Counted from the first letter of the stretch, positions 15,602-26,949 are shown. The stretch is DNA of 64,000 bases from Arthrobacter globiformis (GCF_030817195.1 NZ_JAUSYZ010000001.1:1178001-1242000), one strand, 5' to 3'. Numbers and translations: made by a program. Notes: a model not told the origin generated them from the letters alone.

Positions 15602-17170
15602 CTATTCGGGGACCACCAGCGCGGGGGTGTCCTGGCGGATGGTGTCGCCGCGGAAATAGCCGGGCCGCAGCCGCGCCATCACCAGCATGAAGGCGATCCC
15701 GAGGGCCAGGATCCCAACGCCGAGCACGAAGACGAGCCCCACGCCGAAGATCTCCGAACCGCTGCCGAACTCAGGCGCCCAGCTGTCCACGGCGGTCTGG
15801 ATGAAGACGACGGTGAGGACCAGTCCGCCCAGCATGGGGAACAGCAGCCGCATAAAGAAGTTGCGGACGCTGGAGAACAGGCTGTGCCGGAAGTACCACG
15901 TGCAGGCGAATGCCGTGAGGCCGTAGTAGAAGCAGATCATCAGGCCCAGCGCCAGGATGGTGTCGTTGAGGACGTTCTCGCTGACCACCTTCATGACGGC
16001 GTAGAAGCCGCCGGAGATCCCGCCCGCGACCAGCGTGGCGAAGCCGGGGGAGCCAAAGCGCTTGCTGACTGACGCGAAACGCGGCGGCAGGGCGCCGTAG
16101 TGACCCATCGCGAGCAGGCTGCGTGCCGGGGAGGCCATGGTGGACTGCAGGGACGAGGCGGTGCCAGAGAGCACGGCGAGGGACATCAGGATGGCAAGCG
16201 GACCCATCACCGGCGAGGCCAGCGCGGCAAAGATATTCGACTGGTTGTCCGGGTTGTTCAGACCAATGCCGTCGGCGCCGGTGCCGGCTACCATCATGGT
16301 GGCCACGATGACGGCGAGGTAGAGGGCCAGGACGGCGACCGCTGTCGTCGTTCCCGCCTTGCCTGCGGTGCCCCTGCCGCCCTTGGTTTCCTCATTCACG
16401 GTCAGGCAAACGTCCCAGCCCCAGTAGACGAAGACGGCCAGTGACATGCCGGCGGTGAACTGCTCGAAGCTCTCGATCTTGGCGGGGTTGAACCAGTCCC
16501 AGCTGAACGCGAGGGACGGACCGGCGTCGCCGGATGCTGCGTGCGTGAGCGCCATGACGATGAAGACGCCCAGAACCAGGACCTGGAAACCAACCATGCT
16601 GTACTGCACGAGCTTGGTGGCGTGCAGGCCCCGGTAGCTGACCCAGACGGCGAGAGCCACGAACGAGAGGCAGGTGGCAATATTGACTGCGGTGTTGGAG
16701 GTCAGGTCCGCGAGCTCGGGGTTGTTGAACAACTGGGCCAGGAAGAGGTAGAAGAAGTCCACCGCGACGCCTGCCAGGTTGGACAAAACAATGATGTTGG
16801 CGGCGAGCAGACCCCAGCCGCCCATCCAGCCGACGAACGGGCCGAACGCTTTTGTCGCCCAGGTGAACGAGGTGCCGCTGTCCGGGGAGTCGGCGTTGAG
16901 CTCGCGGTAGGCGAACGCCACCAGGATCATTGGGATGAACGCAACGATAAAGATTGCCGGCAGCTGCACTCCCACGGCCCCGACGGCGGGCCCAAGCGAA
17001 CTGGTGAGGCTGTAGGCCGGGGCCACCGAGGAAATACCCAGGACGACGACGGCCAGGAGGCCCAACTGCCCGCCCTTCAGGCCTTTCCCGGTAATGCTGT
17101 GCGATGCTGCGCCGGCCGGGGGAGTGCTCTTCCCGCCGGGCTGGATGCTCTCACGCGTGGTTTGGCTCAT
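15602..17170 (-). CDS. APC-family amino-acid/polyamine permease
   Basis: A 522-residue membrane protein with about 12 hydrophobic segments. It shows the APC opening GLKGGQLGLLAVVVLGISSVAPAY in TM1, the segment 'SPDSGTSFTWATKAFGPFVGWMGGWG' in TM3, and GWDVCLTVNEETK in the middle. These fit amino-acid/polyamine antiporters and permeases. It follows aguA by 12 bases with an AAGGG ribosome binding site, so it is the last gene of an aguB-aguA-permease operon. Uptake of agmatine, or exchange with putrescine, is the likely role; the substrate is inferred from context only. Confidence 0.82.
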   Translation of the reverse strand: MSQTTRESIQPGGKSTPPAGAASHSITGKGLKGGQLGLLAVVVLGISSVAPAYSLTSSLGPAVGAVGVQLPAIFIVAFIPMILVAFAYRELNADSPDSGTSFTWATKAFGPFVGWMGGWGLLAANIIVLSNLAGVAVDFFYLFLAQLFNNPELADLTSNTAVNIATCLSFVALAVWVSYRGLHATKLVQYSMVGFQVLVLGVFIVMALTHAASGDAGPSLAFSWDWFNPAKIESFEQFTAGMSLAVFVYWGWDVCLTVNEETKGGRGTAGKAGTTTAVAVLALYLAVIVATMMVAGTGADGIGLNNPDNQSNIFAALASPVMGPLAILMSLAVLSGTASSLQSTMASPARSLLAMGHYGALPPRFASVSKRFGSPGFATLVAGGISGGFYAVMKVVSENVLNDTILALGLMICFYYGLTAFACTWYFRHSLFSSVRNFFMRLLFPMLGGLVLTVVFIQTAVDSWAPEFGSGSEIFGVGLVFVLGVGILALGIAFMLVMARLRPGYFRGDTIRQDTPALVVPE

Positions 17171-17182
17171 GACTTGCCCTTT

Positions 17183-18208
17183 CTAGATTGCAGCGGGCTG
17201 CTGCTGGGTGATGCAGTGAATGCCCCCGCCGCGGGCGAAGAGTTCGCGGGCATCGATGCCCACCACCTTGCGCCCAGGATACGCATCCGCGAGGATGCGG
17301 AGTGCCTTCTCGTCGTTGGGGTCGGAGAACGTGCAGGCGATGACGCCGCCGTTCACCACCACATGGTTGATGTAGCTGTAGTCCACGAAGCCCTCCGGAT
17401 CCGTCAGGGCAACGGGTGCCGGGACTTCGACGATCGACCATTCCCGGCCAGCAGCATCTGTAGTGGAGGACAGGAAGCTGATGATTTCGCGGCTCACCTC
17501 ATAGTCCGGGTGGGCCGGGTTCTGCTGGGAATGGACCAGCAGGGTGCCCGGGGACGGGATGGCGGCAACGATATCGACGTGCCCGCGCGTTCCGAACCGC
17601 TGTGAGTCGCGGGTTAGGCCGCGGGGCAGCCAGATCACCTTTTTGGCGCCGATGGTCCTGGCCAGTTCGGCCTCGACGTCGGCCCTGCTGAGGCCGGGGT
17701 TGCGGCCCGGATCAAGCTGCACCGTTTCGGTGACCAGCACCGTGCCCTCGCCGTCCACCTGGATTCCGCCGCCCTCGTTGACCAGTTCGGACACGAGGTG
17801 CCGGGCGCTGGACCGTCCGGCCACCTCGGCGGCGACCAGTGAGTCCTTGTCCCAGCTGGCCCAGTCCTGGCCACCCCAGCCGTTGAAGACCCAGTCGACG
17901 GCGCCCAGGGCGCCGTTTCCGTCCAGGACAAACGTCGGGCCGATGTCGCGCATCCAGGCGTCGTTGAGTTCCGCCGTCAGCACTTCGACGGCGGGGGACA
18001 GATAGCGAGCGGCTGTCCCGACGTCGGACGGGTCCACCACCATGGTGACCGGTTCAAACTCGACGGCGGCGTTCGCGACGGCGGCCCAGACGGAACGGGC
18101 GGCGTGCGCCGCCTCGGCGGTGTCGCCGAGGGTGTAGCCGCCGGTGGGAAAGGCCATCCAGAGCCGCTCCTGGCGCGCCGTCTCGGCTGGCATGCGCCAC
18201 GTGCTCAC
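17183..18208 (-). CDS. aguA: Agmatine deiminase
   Basis: A 341-residue enzyme of the guanidine-group-modifying family (pentein fold) that converts agmatine to N-carbamoylputrescine and ammonia. The family features are present: RLWMAFPTGGY at the start, ELNDAWMRDIGPTF near residues 80-93, NEGGGIQVDGEG, 'RGHVDIVA' and the C-terminal nucleophile in GGGIHCITQQQ (Cys332). The length is close to the family norm of about 340-370. It starts at a GTG that overlaps the stop of aguB by four bases (GTGA), so the two genes are translationally coupled. The product is the substrate of the amidase upstream. It is cytoplasmic. Confidence 0.93.
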   Translation of the reverse strand: MSTWRMPAETARQERLWMAFPTGGYTLGDTAEAAHAARSVWAAVANAAVEFEPVTMVVDPSDVGTAARYLSPAVEVLTAELNDAWMRDIGPTFVLDGNGALGAVDWVFNGWGGQDWASWDKDSLVAAEVAGRSSARHLVSELVNEGGGIQVDGEGTVLVTETVQLDPGRNPGLSRADVEAELARTIGAKKVIWLPRGLTRDSQRFGTRGHVDIVAAIPSPGTLLVHSQQNPAHPDYEVSREIISFLSSTTDAAGREWSIVEVPAPVALTDPEGFVDYSYINHVVVNGGVIACTFSDPNDEKALRILADAYPGRKVVGIDARELFARGGGIHCITQQQPAAI

Positions 18209-19278
18209 GCGTTTACCCCGGCGGTTGATCCTGCCGAAACCCCGGTGGTTGAACTGGTCACGATCAGTGCATCCGGCGTGCCGAACGGCTCCTCGGGGCG
18301 GACCGGTTCGGTGAGCCGGGCGTAGGTGTCGGGTCGGCGGGTGGTCAGGAACGGGAACAGCGTCAGCCAGTCCCTGCGCTGGTCCAGGTCGAGGTCGGCC
18401 ACGAGGACCGCCGACTCGTCGCGGGGCGCCTGGACCAGGATGCGGCCGTAGGGGTCCGAGATGAAGGAGGACCCGTAGAAGTTCAGGCTGCCCTCCTGGC
18501 CCCAGCGGTTCGGGACCACCATGAACAGGCCGTTGGCGATGCCGTTGCCCACGATGACCTGCTGCCAGAGCGGCTGGGTGTCAAACTCCGGGAACAGCGG
18601 CTCGGAACCGATCGCCGTCGGGTACACCAGCAGTTCGGCGCCCCCGAGGGAGTACATGCGGGCCAGTTCGGGGAACCATTCGTCCCAGCAGGTGGGCATG
18701 CCCAGCCGGGCTCCGCCGAGTTCAGCCGGGGCGTGGACCTGGTAGGCGTCCTCCGCTGCGGGACCCTGGCGGAAGAACTTGTCCTCGTAGTATCCGGCGG
18801 TCACCGGGATGTGCAGCTTGTGGGTGGCGGCCAGGAGTTCGCCGGCTGGGGACACGAGGATGGAGGTGTTCAGGCCCAGGCCGTCGTCCGAGCCGTCCGG
18901 GTTGCCGGCGAGCTGGTAGAGCGAGGCGTGGACGGTGATGCCGTTCCGGCGGGCGGCCTCGGCGGCAAAACGGAACGTGGGGCCGGTCAGCAGGTCCTCG
19001 GCGGTGTCGGAGGGGCGCGGCCGGTCCTGGCCCTGCCGTGCAAGGTCATTCTCCGGAACCTGGTCTGCGGGGTAGCGGGAGAGGGTGAGCTCGGGCAGGA
19101 ACACCACGGTGGCGCCCAGCCGGGCGGCCCGGTCGATGCCGTCGTTGAGTTCCGCGCGGAGTGCGGCGGCGCTGCTGTGCCAGCGGTGCTGCACAACGCC
19201 CACCCTCAAGGCGGGACGGCCGGACGGCGCTGTCCGGGCGAGGGAGGCAGGCGCGTTGAGGCAGGTTATTTCGATCAT
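18205..19278 (-). CDS. aguB: Carbon-nitrogen hydrolase, probable N-carbamoylputrescine amidase
   Basis: A 357-residue nitrilase-superfamily enzyme with the Glu-Lys-Cys triad: E63 in FLPELTLSRYP, K154 in ATHKLHIP and C197 in GMPTCWDEWFPE. The wording around Cys and the coupling to aguA point to N-carbamoylputrescine amidase, which yields putrescine, CO2 and ammonia. The start at ATG 19278 is preferred over the longer frame to 19359, which would run through the operator; a GGAG lies about ten bases upstream. The enzyme is longer than usual at both ends. The last about 16 residues (STTGVSAGSTAGVNA) are a translated intergenic repeat rather than enzyme sequence. It is the first gene of the agmatine operon. 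Confidence 0.88.
   Translation of the reverse strand: MIEITCLNAPASLARTAPSGRPALRVGVVQHRWHSSAAALRAELNDGIDRAARLGATVVFLPELTLSRYPADQVPENDLARQGQDRPRPSDTAEDLLTGPTFRFAAEAARRNGITVHASLYQLAGNPDGSDDGLGLNTSILVSPAGELLAATHKLHIPVTAGYYEDKFFRQGPAAEDAYQVHAPAELGGARLGMPTCWDEWFPELARMYSLGGAELLVYPTAIGSEPLFPEFDTQPLWQQVIVGNGIANGLFMVVPNRWGQEGSLNFYGSSFISDPYGRILVQAPRDESAVLVADLDLDQRRDWLTLFPFLTTRRPDTYARLTEPVRPEEPFGTPDALIVTSSTTGVSAGSTAGVNA
18217..18262. repeat. REP-like palindromic repeat inside the 3' end of aguB
   Basis: CGGTTGATCCTGCCGAAACC followed by CCGGTGGTTGAACTGGTC resembles the dispersed GGTTGAGC(C/T)TGTCGAAACC repeats seen also at 25518 and 26838. Here it lies inside the coding region and encodes the protein's last residues. 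Confidence 0.6.
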
Positions 19279-19309
19279 GATGATGATTACTCCAGTGAGA
19301 CGACCGTCA

Positions 19310-19332
19310 CTAAATGAATGACGTTCATTTAG
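19310..19332. promoter_or_regulatory. Palindromic operator upstream of the agmatine operon
   Basis: CTAAATGAA-TGACG-TTCATTTAG has 9-bp perfect arms and lies 32 bases before the aguB start, over the expected promoter. The size and symmetry suit a TetR-type repressor. No regulator gene is adjacent. Confidence 0.65.
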
Positions 19333-19493
19333 TATGCACGTGCAGCGCGGCCGTGGCAAGGGTTATTTGAATCCTGATCATTTACGACCTGCAAAGTAGT
19401 AAGTAAGCTGATTGTGAAATTTGGGCGCCGGCGCTCCCTGTCCCGGCGCGGCTGATGTAGCGTCGAAACCACTGGACCAATCGAGGAGGATTC

Positions 19494-19973
19494 ATGAAGG
19501 CTTCACCGACACTGACCAATAACATGCAGGCCGTCCTGACGGACCTGATCGAACTGCACATCCAGGGCAAGCAGGCGCACTGGAACATCGTTGGAACCAA
19601 CTTCAGGGATCTGCACCTTCAGCTCGACGAGATCGTCGACGCCGCACGGGCCTTTGCCGACGACATCGCCGAGCGCATGCGCGCCCTGCACGCCCTGCCG
19701 GACGGCCGCAGCGCCACGGTGGCGAAGTCGACCCACCTTCCCCCGTTCCCCGACGGGCTCATCAACACCAAGGATGCGATCGACCGCATGGTGGCAGCAC
19801 TCGAAGCGGCCGTAGGCACCATGCGCAAGGTCCATGACGAGGTGGATGAGGAGGACCCCACCACTGCAGACCTGCTGCATACCTTCATCGAAAAGCTCGA
19901 GCAGTACGCGTGGATGGTTGGCGCCGAGAACATGAAGGCGTCGGCCAACGTCACGCACCCTGACAGCAAGTAG
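19494..19973 (+). CDS. dps: DNA starvation/stationary-phase protection protein Dps
   Basis: A 159-residue ferritin-like protein of the Dps family. It forms a 12-subunit shell that oxidises Fe2+ with H2O2 and protects DNA. The ferroxidase motif is present: 'GKQAHWNIVGTNFRDLHLQLDE', with H29, H41 and D45. A second family stretch is 'DDIAERMRALHALPDGR'. The length is typical. GAGGAGG lies a few bases before ATG 19494, a strong ribosome binding site. A hairpin terminator follows 33 bases after the stop. It is a single gene, divergent from the agmatine operon; no clear iron box is seen in front of it. Confidence 0.94.
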   Translation: MKASPTLTNNMQAVLTDLIELHIQGKQAHWNIVGTNFRDLHLQLDEIVDAARAFADDIAERMRALHALPDGRSATVAKSTHLPPFPDGLINTKDAIDRMVAALEAAVGTMRKVHDEVDEEDPTTADLLHTFIEKLEQYAWMVGAENMKASANVTHPDSK

Positions 19974-20006
19974 CCGGCCGGCGGGACAAAGCCAAGAGCC
20001 GATTGC

Positions 20007-20047
20007 AATGGGCAGCCCCGGGGAAAATTCTCCGGGGCTGCCCATTT
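20007..20047. terminator. Terminator after dps
   Basis: AATGGGCAGCCCCGG and CCGGGGCTGCCCATT form a long stem with an AAAATTC-type loop, followed by TCT. It lies between dps and the convergent MFS gene and can serve both. Confidence 0.85.
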
Positions 20048-20056
20048 CTGTGGCGG

Positions 20057-21634
20057 CTACTTCGCGTGCGGGATGCGGCGAAGTACGACGGCGGCGAGCA
20101 CCGAGGCTCCTGCCATAAGTACCAGCGCGATCGCAGCGGTGATGTGGACACCGGAATCGAAGGCAGCCCGGGCGGCCGCCGTGAGCCCTTCGGCCAGCGG
20201 GGCCGGGAGCGACCCGGCGAGCTCCATGGCCCCTGCCAGGGTCTCCCTGGCCTGGTCCGCCGACTCCGCCGGGACCGCGCGGGCAACGGTCTCCGGGAGG
20301 GCGAGATGCTGCTGGTATGACGCGGTCAGGATGGACCCCAGGAGGGCTGTCCCGAGGAGTGAACCCACTTCGTATCCGGTCTCCGAAATGGCCGCCGCTG
20401 CGCCGGATTTTTCCGCGGGCACGGCGCCCAGTATCAAATCGTTCGAGATGGTCTCGGCAGAACCCACGCCCAGCGCCAGGACGAGGAGGGCGGCCAGCAG
20501 CGCGGTGGGCCCGGCGTCGTGATCGCCGAACGCCACGACGGAGTAGCCGGCGGCGCTCAGCGCCAGTCCCGCGGCCACCACAAAGCCCGGCCGGACCTTC
20601 CGGACCAACGGAACCACGAGCAAACCCGCCACCACGGTGGCCGTCAGGGCCGGCAGCATGGCGGTGCCCGACTCCGACGGTGACATGCCCTCGAGCAGCT
20701 GCAGGTGCTGGGCCAGAAACAGGATGAAGCCGTTGTAGGAGAACAGCGCCAGGATGTTTGCCGTGATCGCAGTGCTGAACACGCGGTTCCTGAACAGTGA
20801 CATGTCCAGGAGCGGGGACGTGTCCAGGAGCGGGGACGCGAGGGTCTGCTGGCGGCGGACAAACAGGAGTCCCATGGCCAGGCCAAATGCCAGAACCCCG
20901 AGTGACGTCACGCCGGGTCCATGGGTGGCCAGTTCCTTGATGCCGTAGACCACCGGCACCATGGCCAGCATCGACAGCGCCACGCTGGCCAGGTCCACGC
21001 GCCCGGGATTCGGATCCTTGGATTCCGGAATGAGGAAGCGGCCCAGGACCAGTGGCGGCAGCATGATGGGCACGGCAACGAGCAGGACGGCGCCCCACCA
21101 GAAATGCTCCACCAGCCAGCCGCCAAAGATCGGCCCCAGCGCTGCGCCGCCGGAGAACCCCGCGGCCCAGATGGCCACGGCCAGCCTCCGCCTGCCCGGC
21201 TCCCGGAAGATGTTGCGGATCAGTGACAGCGTGGACGGCATGAGCATGGCGCCGAAGAATCCGAGAGCCGCCCGGCCTGCTATGAGCCATTCGGCGCTCG
21301 GGGCGAAGGCCGACGCCGCGGAGACCACGGCGAAGCCGGAAATGCCGACCAGCAGCAGCCGGCGGCGCCCGATCCTGTCGCCGAGGCTCCCCATGGCAAC
21401 AAGGAGTCCGGCGAGGACCAGGGCGTAGGCATCCACCACCCATAAAAGCTGCACGCCCGAGGGGTCGAGGCTGCGGGCGATCGCGGGAAGGGCGAACGTC
21501 AGTGCAGTGTTGTCCACGGCCACCAGGAGGACCGGGAACATGAGCAGGGCCAGAGCGAACCAGTCGCGCGCGCCGCCACCGGGGGCCTCGTTTGCGGACG
21601 CGTGCTCCGGGCGAAGGGTTGAGTGCGTGGTCAT
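20057..21634 (-). CDS. MFS transporter, DHA2 family drug efflux
   Basis: A 525-residue membrane protein with about 14 hydrophobic segments, the DHA2/QacA pattern. It has the opening 'FPVLLVAVDNTALTFALPAIA' in TM1, motif A GSLGDRIGRRRLLLVG after TM2, and a motif-C-like AAGFSGGAALGPIFGGWL in TM5. The late region AETISNDLILGAVPAEKSGAA is typical of QacA-like proteins. The likely role is proton-coupled efflux of cationic or hydrophobic drugs. The start is ATG 21634. A longer open frame reaches 22054 but runs back through the divergent regulator and is not real. The TetR operator ends 10 bases upstream, so repression by the neighbour is expected. Confidence 0.9.
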   Translation of the reverse strand: MTTHSTLRPEHASANEAPGGGARDWFALALLMFPVLLVAVDNTALTFALPAIARSLDPSGVQLLWVVDAYALVLAGLLVAMGSLGDRIGRRRLLLVGISGFAVVSAASAFAPSAEWLIAGRAALGFFGAMLMPSTLSLIRNIFREPGRRRLAVAIWAAGFSGGAALGPIFGGWLVEHFWWGAVLLVAVPIMLPPLVLGRFLIPESKDPNPGRVDLASVALSMLAMVPVVYGIKELATHGPGVTSLGVLAFGLAMGLLFVRRQQTLASPLLDTSPLLDMSLFRNRVFSTAITANILALFSYNGFILFLAQHLQLLEGMSPSESGTAMLPALTATVVAGLLVVPLVRKVRPGFVVAAGLALSAAGYSVVAFGDHDAGPTALLAALLVLALGVGSAETISNDLILGAVPAEKSGAAAAISETGYEVGSLLGTALLGSILTASYQQHLALPETVARAVPAESADQARETLAGAMELAGSLPAPLAEGLTAAARAAFDSGVHITAAIALVLMAGASVLAAVVLRRIPHAK

Positions 21635-21644
21635 GAAATAACTA

Positions 21645-21660
21645 TACCGTCCAGACGGTA
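21645..21660. promoter_or_regulatory. TetR-type operator between MFS and tetR genes
   Basis: TACCGTC-CA-GACGGTA is a perfect 7-bp palindrome, flanked on both sides by AT-rich partial symmetry (ACTA...AGTTATAG). It lies between the divergent starts and so can control both genes. Confidence 0.8.
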
Positions 21661-21688
21661 CAGTTATAGCCTTGGGTTGGAACCGGGC

Positions 21689-22240
21689 ATGATGGAAGCC
21701 ATGCCCAGAAAACCGGTCGCCCGCGGCGCAGTGCTCGATGCGTTCGAATCCCTCCTGATCGAGGTGGGGGAGCGCGCCGCCACCCTTGATGCCGTGGCAG
21801 CCCGCGCCGGCGTGTCCAAGGGCGGGCTCCTGTACCACTTTCCGAACAAGGAAGCGCTGATCGGCGTCCTGCTGGACCGCCTCGACGAGTTCGCGGAAGC
21901 GGATGCCCGGGCCATGGCTGCGGCTCCCGAGGGCGCGGCCGCTTACTTCATCAAATCGTCCGTCTGGGCGGACACTCCGCTGGACCGTGCCATCGTGGCT
22001 GCGACGAGGCTTGCCGAGGTGGCGCACGAGGAGACGCGGCGCCGGTTTGCCCACATCCAGCAGCGGTGGCTCGATGAGATCGCCCGTGACGTCGGGCCGG
22101 GCCTGGCCAAGGCCGTGCTGTACATGGGCGACGGCCTCTACTTCAACGCCATGCTCTCAATCGGGCCGGCCGCGTCGCCCTCCGAGACGGCGGCCGACGT
22201 CGAAAGCCTCCTGGCCGCGCTTGACCGGCTCAGGCGGTAG
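21689..22240 (+). CDS. TetR/AcrR family transcriptional regulator
   Basis: A repressor of about 183 residues. The N-terminal helix-turn-helix is 'ATLDAVAARAGVSKGGLLYHFPNKEALIGVLL', the standard TetR pattern. The rest is an all-helical ligand-binding domain. It is divergent from the MFS efflux gene and separated from it by a palindromic operator, so it very probably represses the pump until an inducer binds. Three in-frame ATGs (21689, 21692, 21701) are possible starts; 21689 is used because GG-rich sequence lies upstream of it, but MPRKPV from 21701 would also be a complete domain. Confidence 0.88.
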   Translation: MMEAMPRKPVARGAVLDAFESLLIEVGERAATLDAVAARAGVSKGGLLYHFPNKEALIGVLLDRLDEFAEADARAMAAAPEGAAAYFIKSSVWADTPLDRAIVAATRLAEVAHEETRRRFAHIQQRWLDEIARDVGPGLAKAVLYMGDGLYFNAMLSIGPAASPSETAADVESLLAALDRLRR

Positions 22241-22369
22241 ACCGGCCTCAGGGCTGGCCGCCGTCGGGGGTGTGCCAGCCCACGCTGCCACAGTTTGCAG
22301 ACGCGATCCCGGCGTAGGACAATAGCCTCTGTGACAGCTGTCACCGCTCAATTGAATAAGCCTTTGATC

Positions 22370-22618
22370 TGCGGCGGGAGAGTCCTGCAAGTAGGTACAA
22401 GCAGGCGCCGTAGGAGCAAAACCTCCCCAGGAATCTCTCAGGCCCATGTACCGCCGCGGCAAGGCAACTCTGGAAAGCAGCAGGCTGCCCGCTGGAAATG
22501 TTCCGCCGTCGCGCGGACAGTTCAGGGCACGCTGTGCTCACCGACGGTGCAAGCGGAGCTGTGCGAAAGCGCAGCACCGCGGAAACTCTCAGGTCCAATA
22601 CAGAGCGGGGAGGAACCC
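22370..22618 (+). ncRNA. Glycine riboswitch, tandem aptamers
   Basis: The first aptamer starts near GGCGGGAGAG (22374) and shows GCGCCGTAGGAGCAAA, CTCCCCAGGAATCTCTCAGG and CCGCCGCGGCAAGGC...CTCTGGAAAG. The second shows GCGGACAG, CACCGACGGTGCAAGC, GAAAGC and GGAAACTCTCAGGTCC...ACAGAGCGGGGAGG. These are the conserved blocks of the glycine riboswitch, in the tandem arrangement. It sits 47 bases before gcvP and should switch on the glycine operon when glycine is abundant. Confidence 0.93.
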
Positions 22619-22664
22619 GAATCAATGTGGCGTACCCTGCGTCGCCTTAGTTATGGAGTTCCTT

Positions 22665-25511
<2,847 letters not shown>

Positions 25512-25517
25512 ATTCGT

Positions 25518-25595
25518 CCGGTGGTTGAGCCTGTCGGCGCCCCGGTGGTCGAGCTTGTCGAAACCCCGGGCCGCCCAGGCTCGATCCGCACACAA
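25518..25595. repeat. REP-like repeats between gcvP and gcvT
   Basis: Two related units, GGTGGTTGAGCCTGTCGG and CGGTGGTCGAGCTTGTCG followed by AAACC, lie in tandem, with an inverted remnant (AGGCTCGATCC) after them. They are of the dispersed repeat type found between genes in Arthrobacter-like genomes. Confidence 0.65.
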
Positions 25596-25606
25596 AGGAT
25601 TCCTCA

Positions 25607-26770
25607 ATGACTGAGAACTACACTGCCCTTTACGAGGAGCACAAGAAGCTGGGCGCCTCGTTCACCGACTTCGGCGGCTGGCAGATGCCGCTGAAGTACG
25701 GCTCCGAACTGGCCGAGCACCACGCCGTCCGCAACTCGGCCGGCATCTTCGACCTCTCCCACATGGGCGAAGTCTGGGTGACCGGCCCGGACGCCGCAGC
25801 GTTCCTCGACTACGCCCTGGCCGGCAAGATCTCCGCCATGGCCGTAGGCAAGGCCAAGTACTCCCTGATCTGCAACGAGGACGGCGGCATCATCGACGAC
25901 CTCATCGTGTACCGCCGGCCGGCAGACGCAGAGGGCCACCACCGGTTCCTGGTTGTGCCCAACGCCGGCAACGCCAAAGTCGTGGCCGAGGCACTGGCGC
26001 AGCGGTCTGGATCTGCCCGGGAGGGCGGGTTCGAGGTTGCCGTCGACGACGTTTCCGCCGCCACATCACTGATCGCCGTGCAGGGTCCCAAGGCCGAGGA
26101 GATCCTCCTGCGCCTGGTCCCGGCAGCCCAGCACGAGCTGGTGACCGGACTCAAGTACTACGCCGCCGTCGAGGTGTCCTTCCTGGTGGGCGGCGCCAGC
26201 CGGAACCTGCTCCTGGCCCGCACCGGGTACACCGGGGAGGACGGCTTCGAGATTTTCGTGGAGAACGACGACGCCGCCGCCCTCTGGCAGTCGATCGTCG
26301 CCATCGCGGACGAGGGGGAGCTGACGCCGTCCGGGCTCGCCTCCCGCGACTCGCTCCGCCTTGAGGCCGGCATGCCGCTGTACGGCAACGAACTCTCCCT
26401 CGAGGGGGACCCGTTCGCCGCCGGCCTGGGCCCCGTCGTCGCGCTGTCCAAGGAAGGCGACTTCGTGGGCAAGGCCGCGCTGGCAGCCAAGAAGGAAGCC
26501 GGCGCCGGTTCCACCTCGGGCCGCAAGCTCGTGGGCCTCAAGGGCCTGGGCCGCCGCGCCGGCCGCGGGCACTACCCGGTGCTCAAGGACGGCAACGTCG
26601 TTGGCGAAGTAACGTCCGGCCAGCCCAGCCCGACCCTCGGCTACCCGGTTGCCATGGCCTACGTCGACGTCGCCTACGCCGAACCCGGCACGGCACTGGA
26701 CATCGACTTGCGCGGCAAGGCGGAGCCGTTCGAAGTCGTCGCACTGCCTTTCTACAAGCGCTCCAAGTAG
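25607..26770 (+). CDS. gcvT: Glycine cleavage system aminomethyltransferase, T protein
   Basis: A 387-residue enzyme that transfers the methylene group from aminomethyl-GcvH to tetrahydrofolate and releases ammonia. Family landmarks are the start 'LGASFTDFGGWQMPLKYGSE', 'VRNSAGIFDLSHMGEV', 'NEDGGIIDDLIVYR', 'YTGEDGFEIFV', 'RDSLRLEAGMPLYGNEL' and the C-terminal barrel domain. Length and start are normal. It lies 95 bases after gcvP, with REP-like repeats in the gap, and AAAGGA precedes ATG 25607. It is the second gene of the operon and cytoplasmic. Confidence 0.95.
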   Translation: MTENYTALYEEHKKLGASFTDFGGWQMPLKYGSELAEHHAVRNSAGIFDLSHMGEVWVTGPDAAAFLDYALAGKISAMAVGKAKYSLICNEDGGIIDDLIVYRRPADAEGHHRFLVVPNAGNAKVVAEALAQRSGSAREGGFEVAVDDVSAATSLIAVQGPKAEEILLRLVPAAQHELVTGLKYYAAVEVSFLVGGASRNLLLARTGYTGEDGFEIFVENDDAAALWQSIVAIADEGELTPSGLASRDSLRLEAGMPLYGNELSLEGDPFAAGLGPVVALSKEGDFVGKAALAAKKEAGAGSTSGRKLVGLKGLGRRAGRGHYPVLKDGNVVGEVTSGQPSPTLGYPVAMAYVDVAYAEPGTALDIDLRGKAEPFEVVALPFYKRSK

Positions 26771-26837
26771 CCCGACGGCCGCGGCCGTGAGTCGCTGGCT
26801 GTGAGCCGCTGACCGGAAGAATCCGGCACCCAAGCCG

Positions 26838-26905
26838 CTGGTTGAGCTTGTCGGAACCGAGCCTCATCAAGCTCGATCATTGGGGGTCGAGCTTGCCGAC
26901 CACGC
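26838..26905. repeat. REP-like repeats between gcvT and gcvH
   Basis: GCTGGTTGAGCTTGTCGG with AACC, an inverted unit (ATCAAGCTCGATCATTG) and GGGTCGAGCTTGCCGACC follow each other. They belong to the same repeat type as at 25518 and can fold as stem-loops within the operon transcript. Confidence 0.65.
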
Positions 26906-26949
26906 ACCGCTGTACGGAACCACACGATTTCAAACGTAAGGAAGAAAAC

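Noticed and set aside
19503..21443. A 646-codon minus-strand frame across dps and the MFS gene
   Set aside because: It crosses the dps terminator and lies in another frame of the MFS gene; no domain is recognisable.
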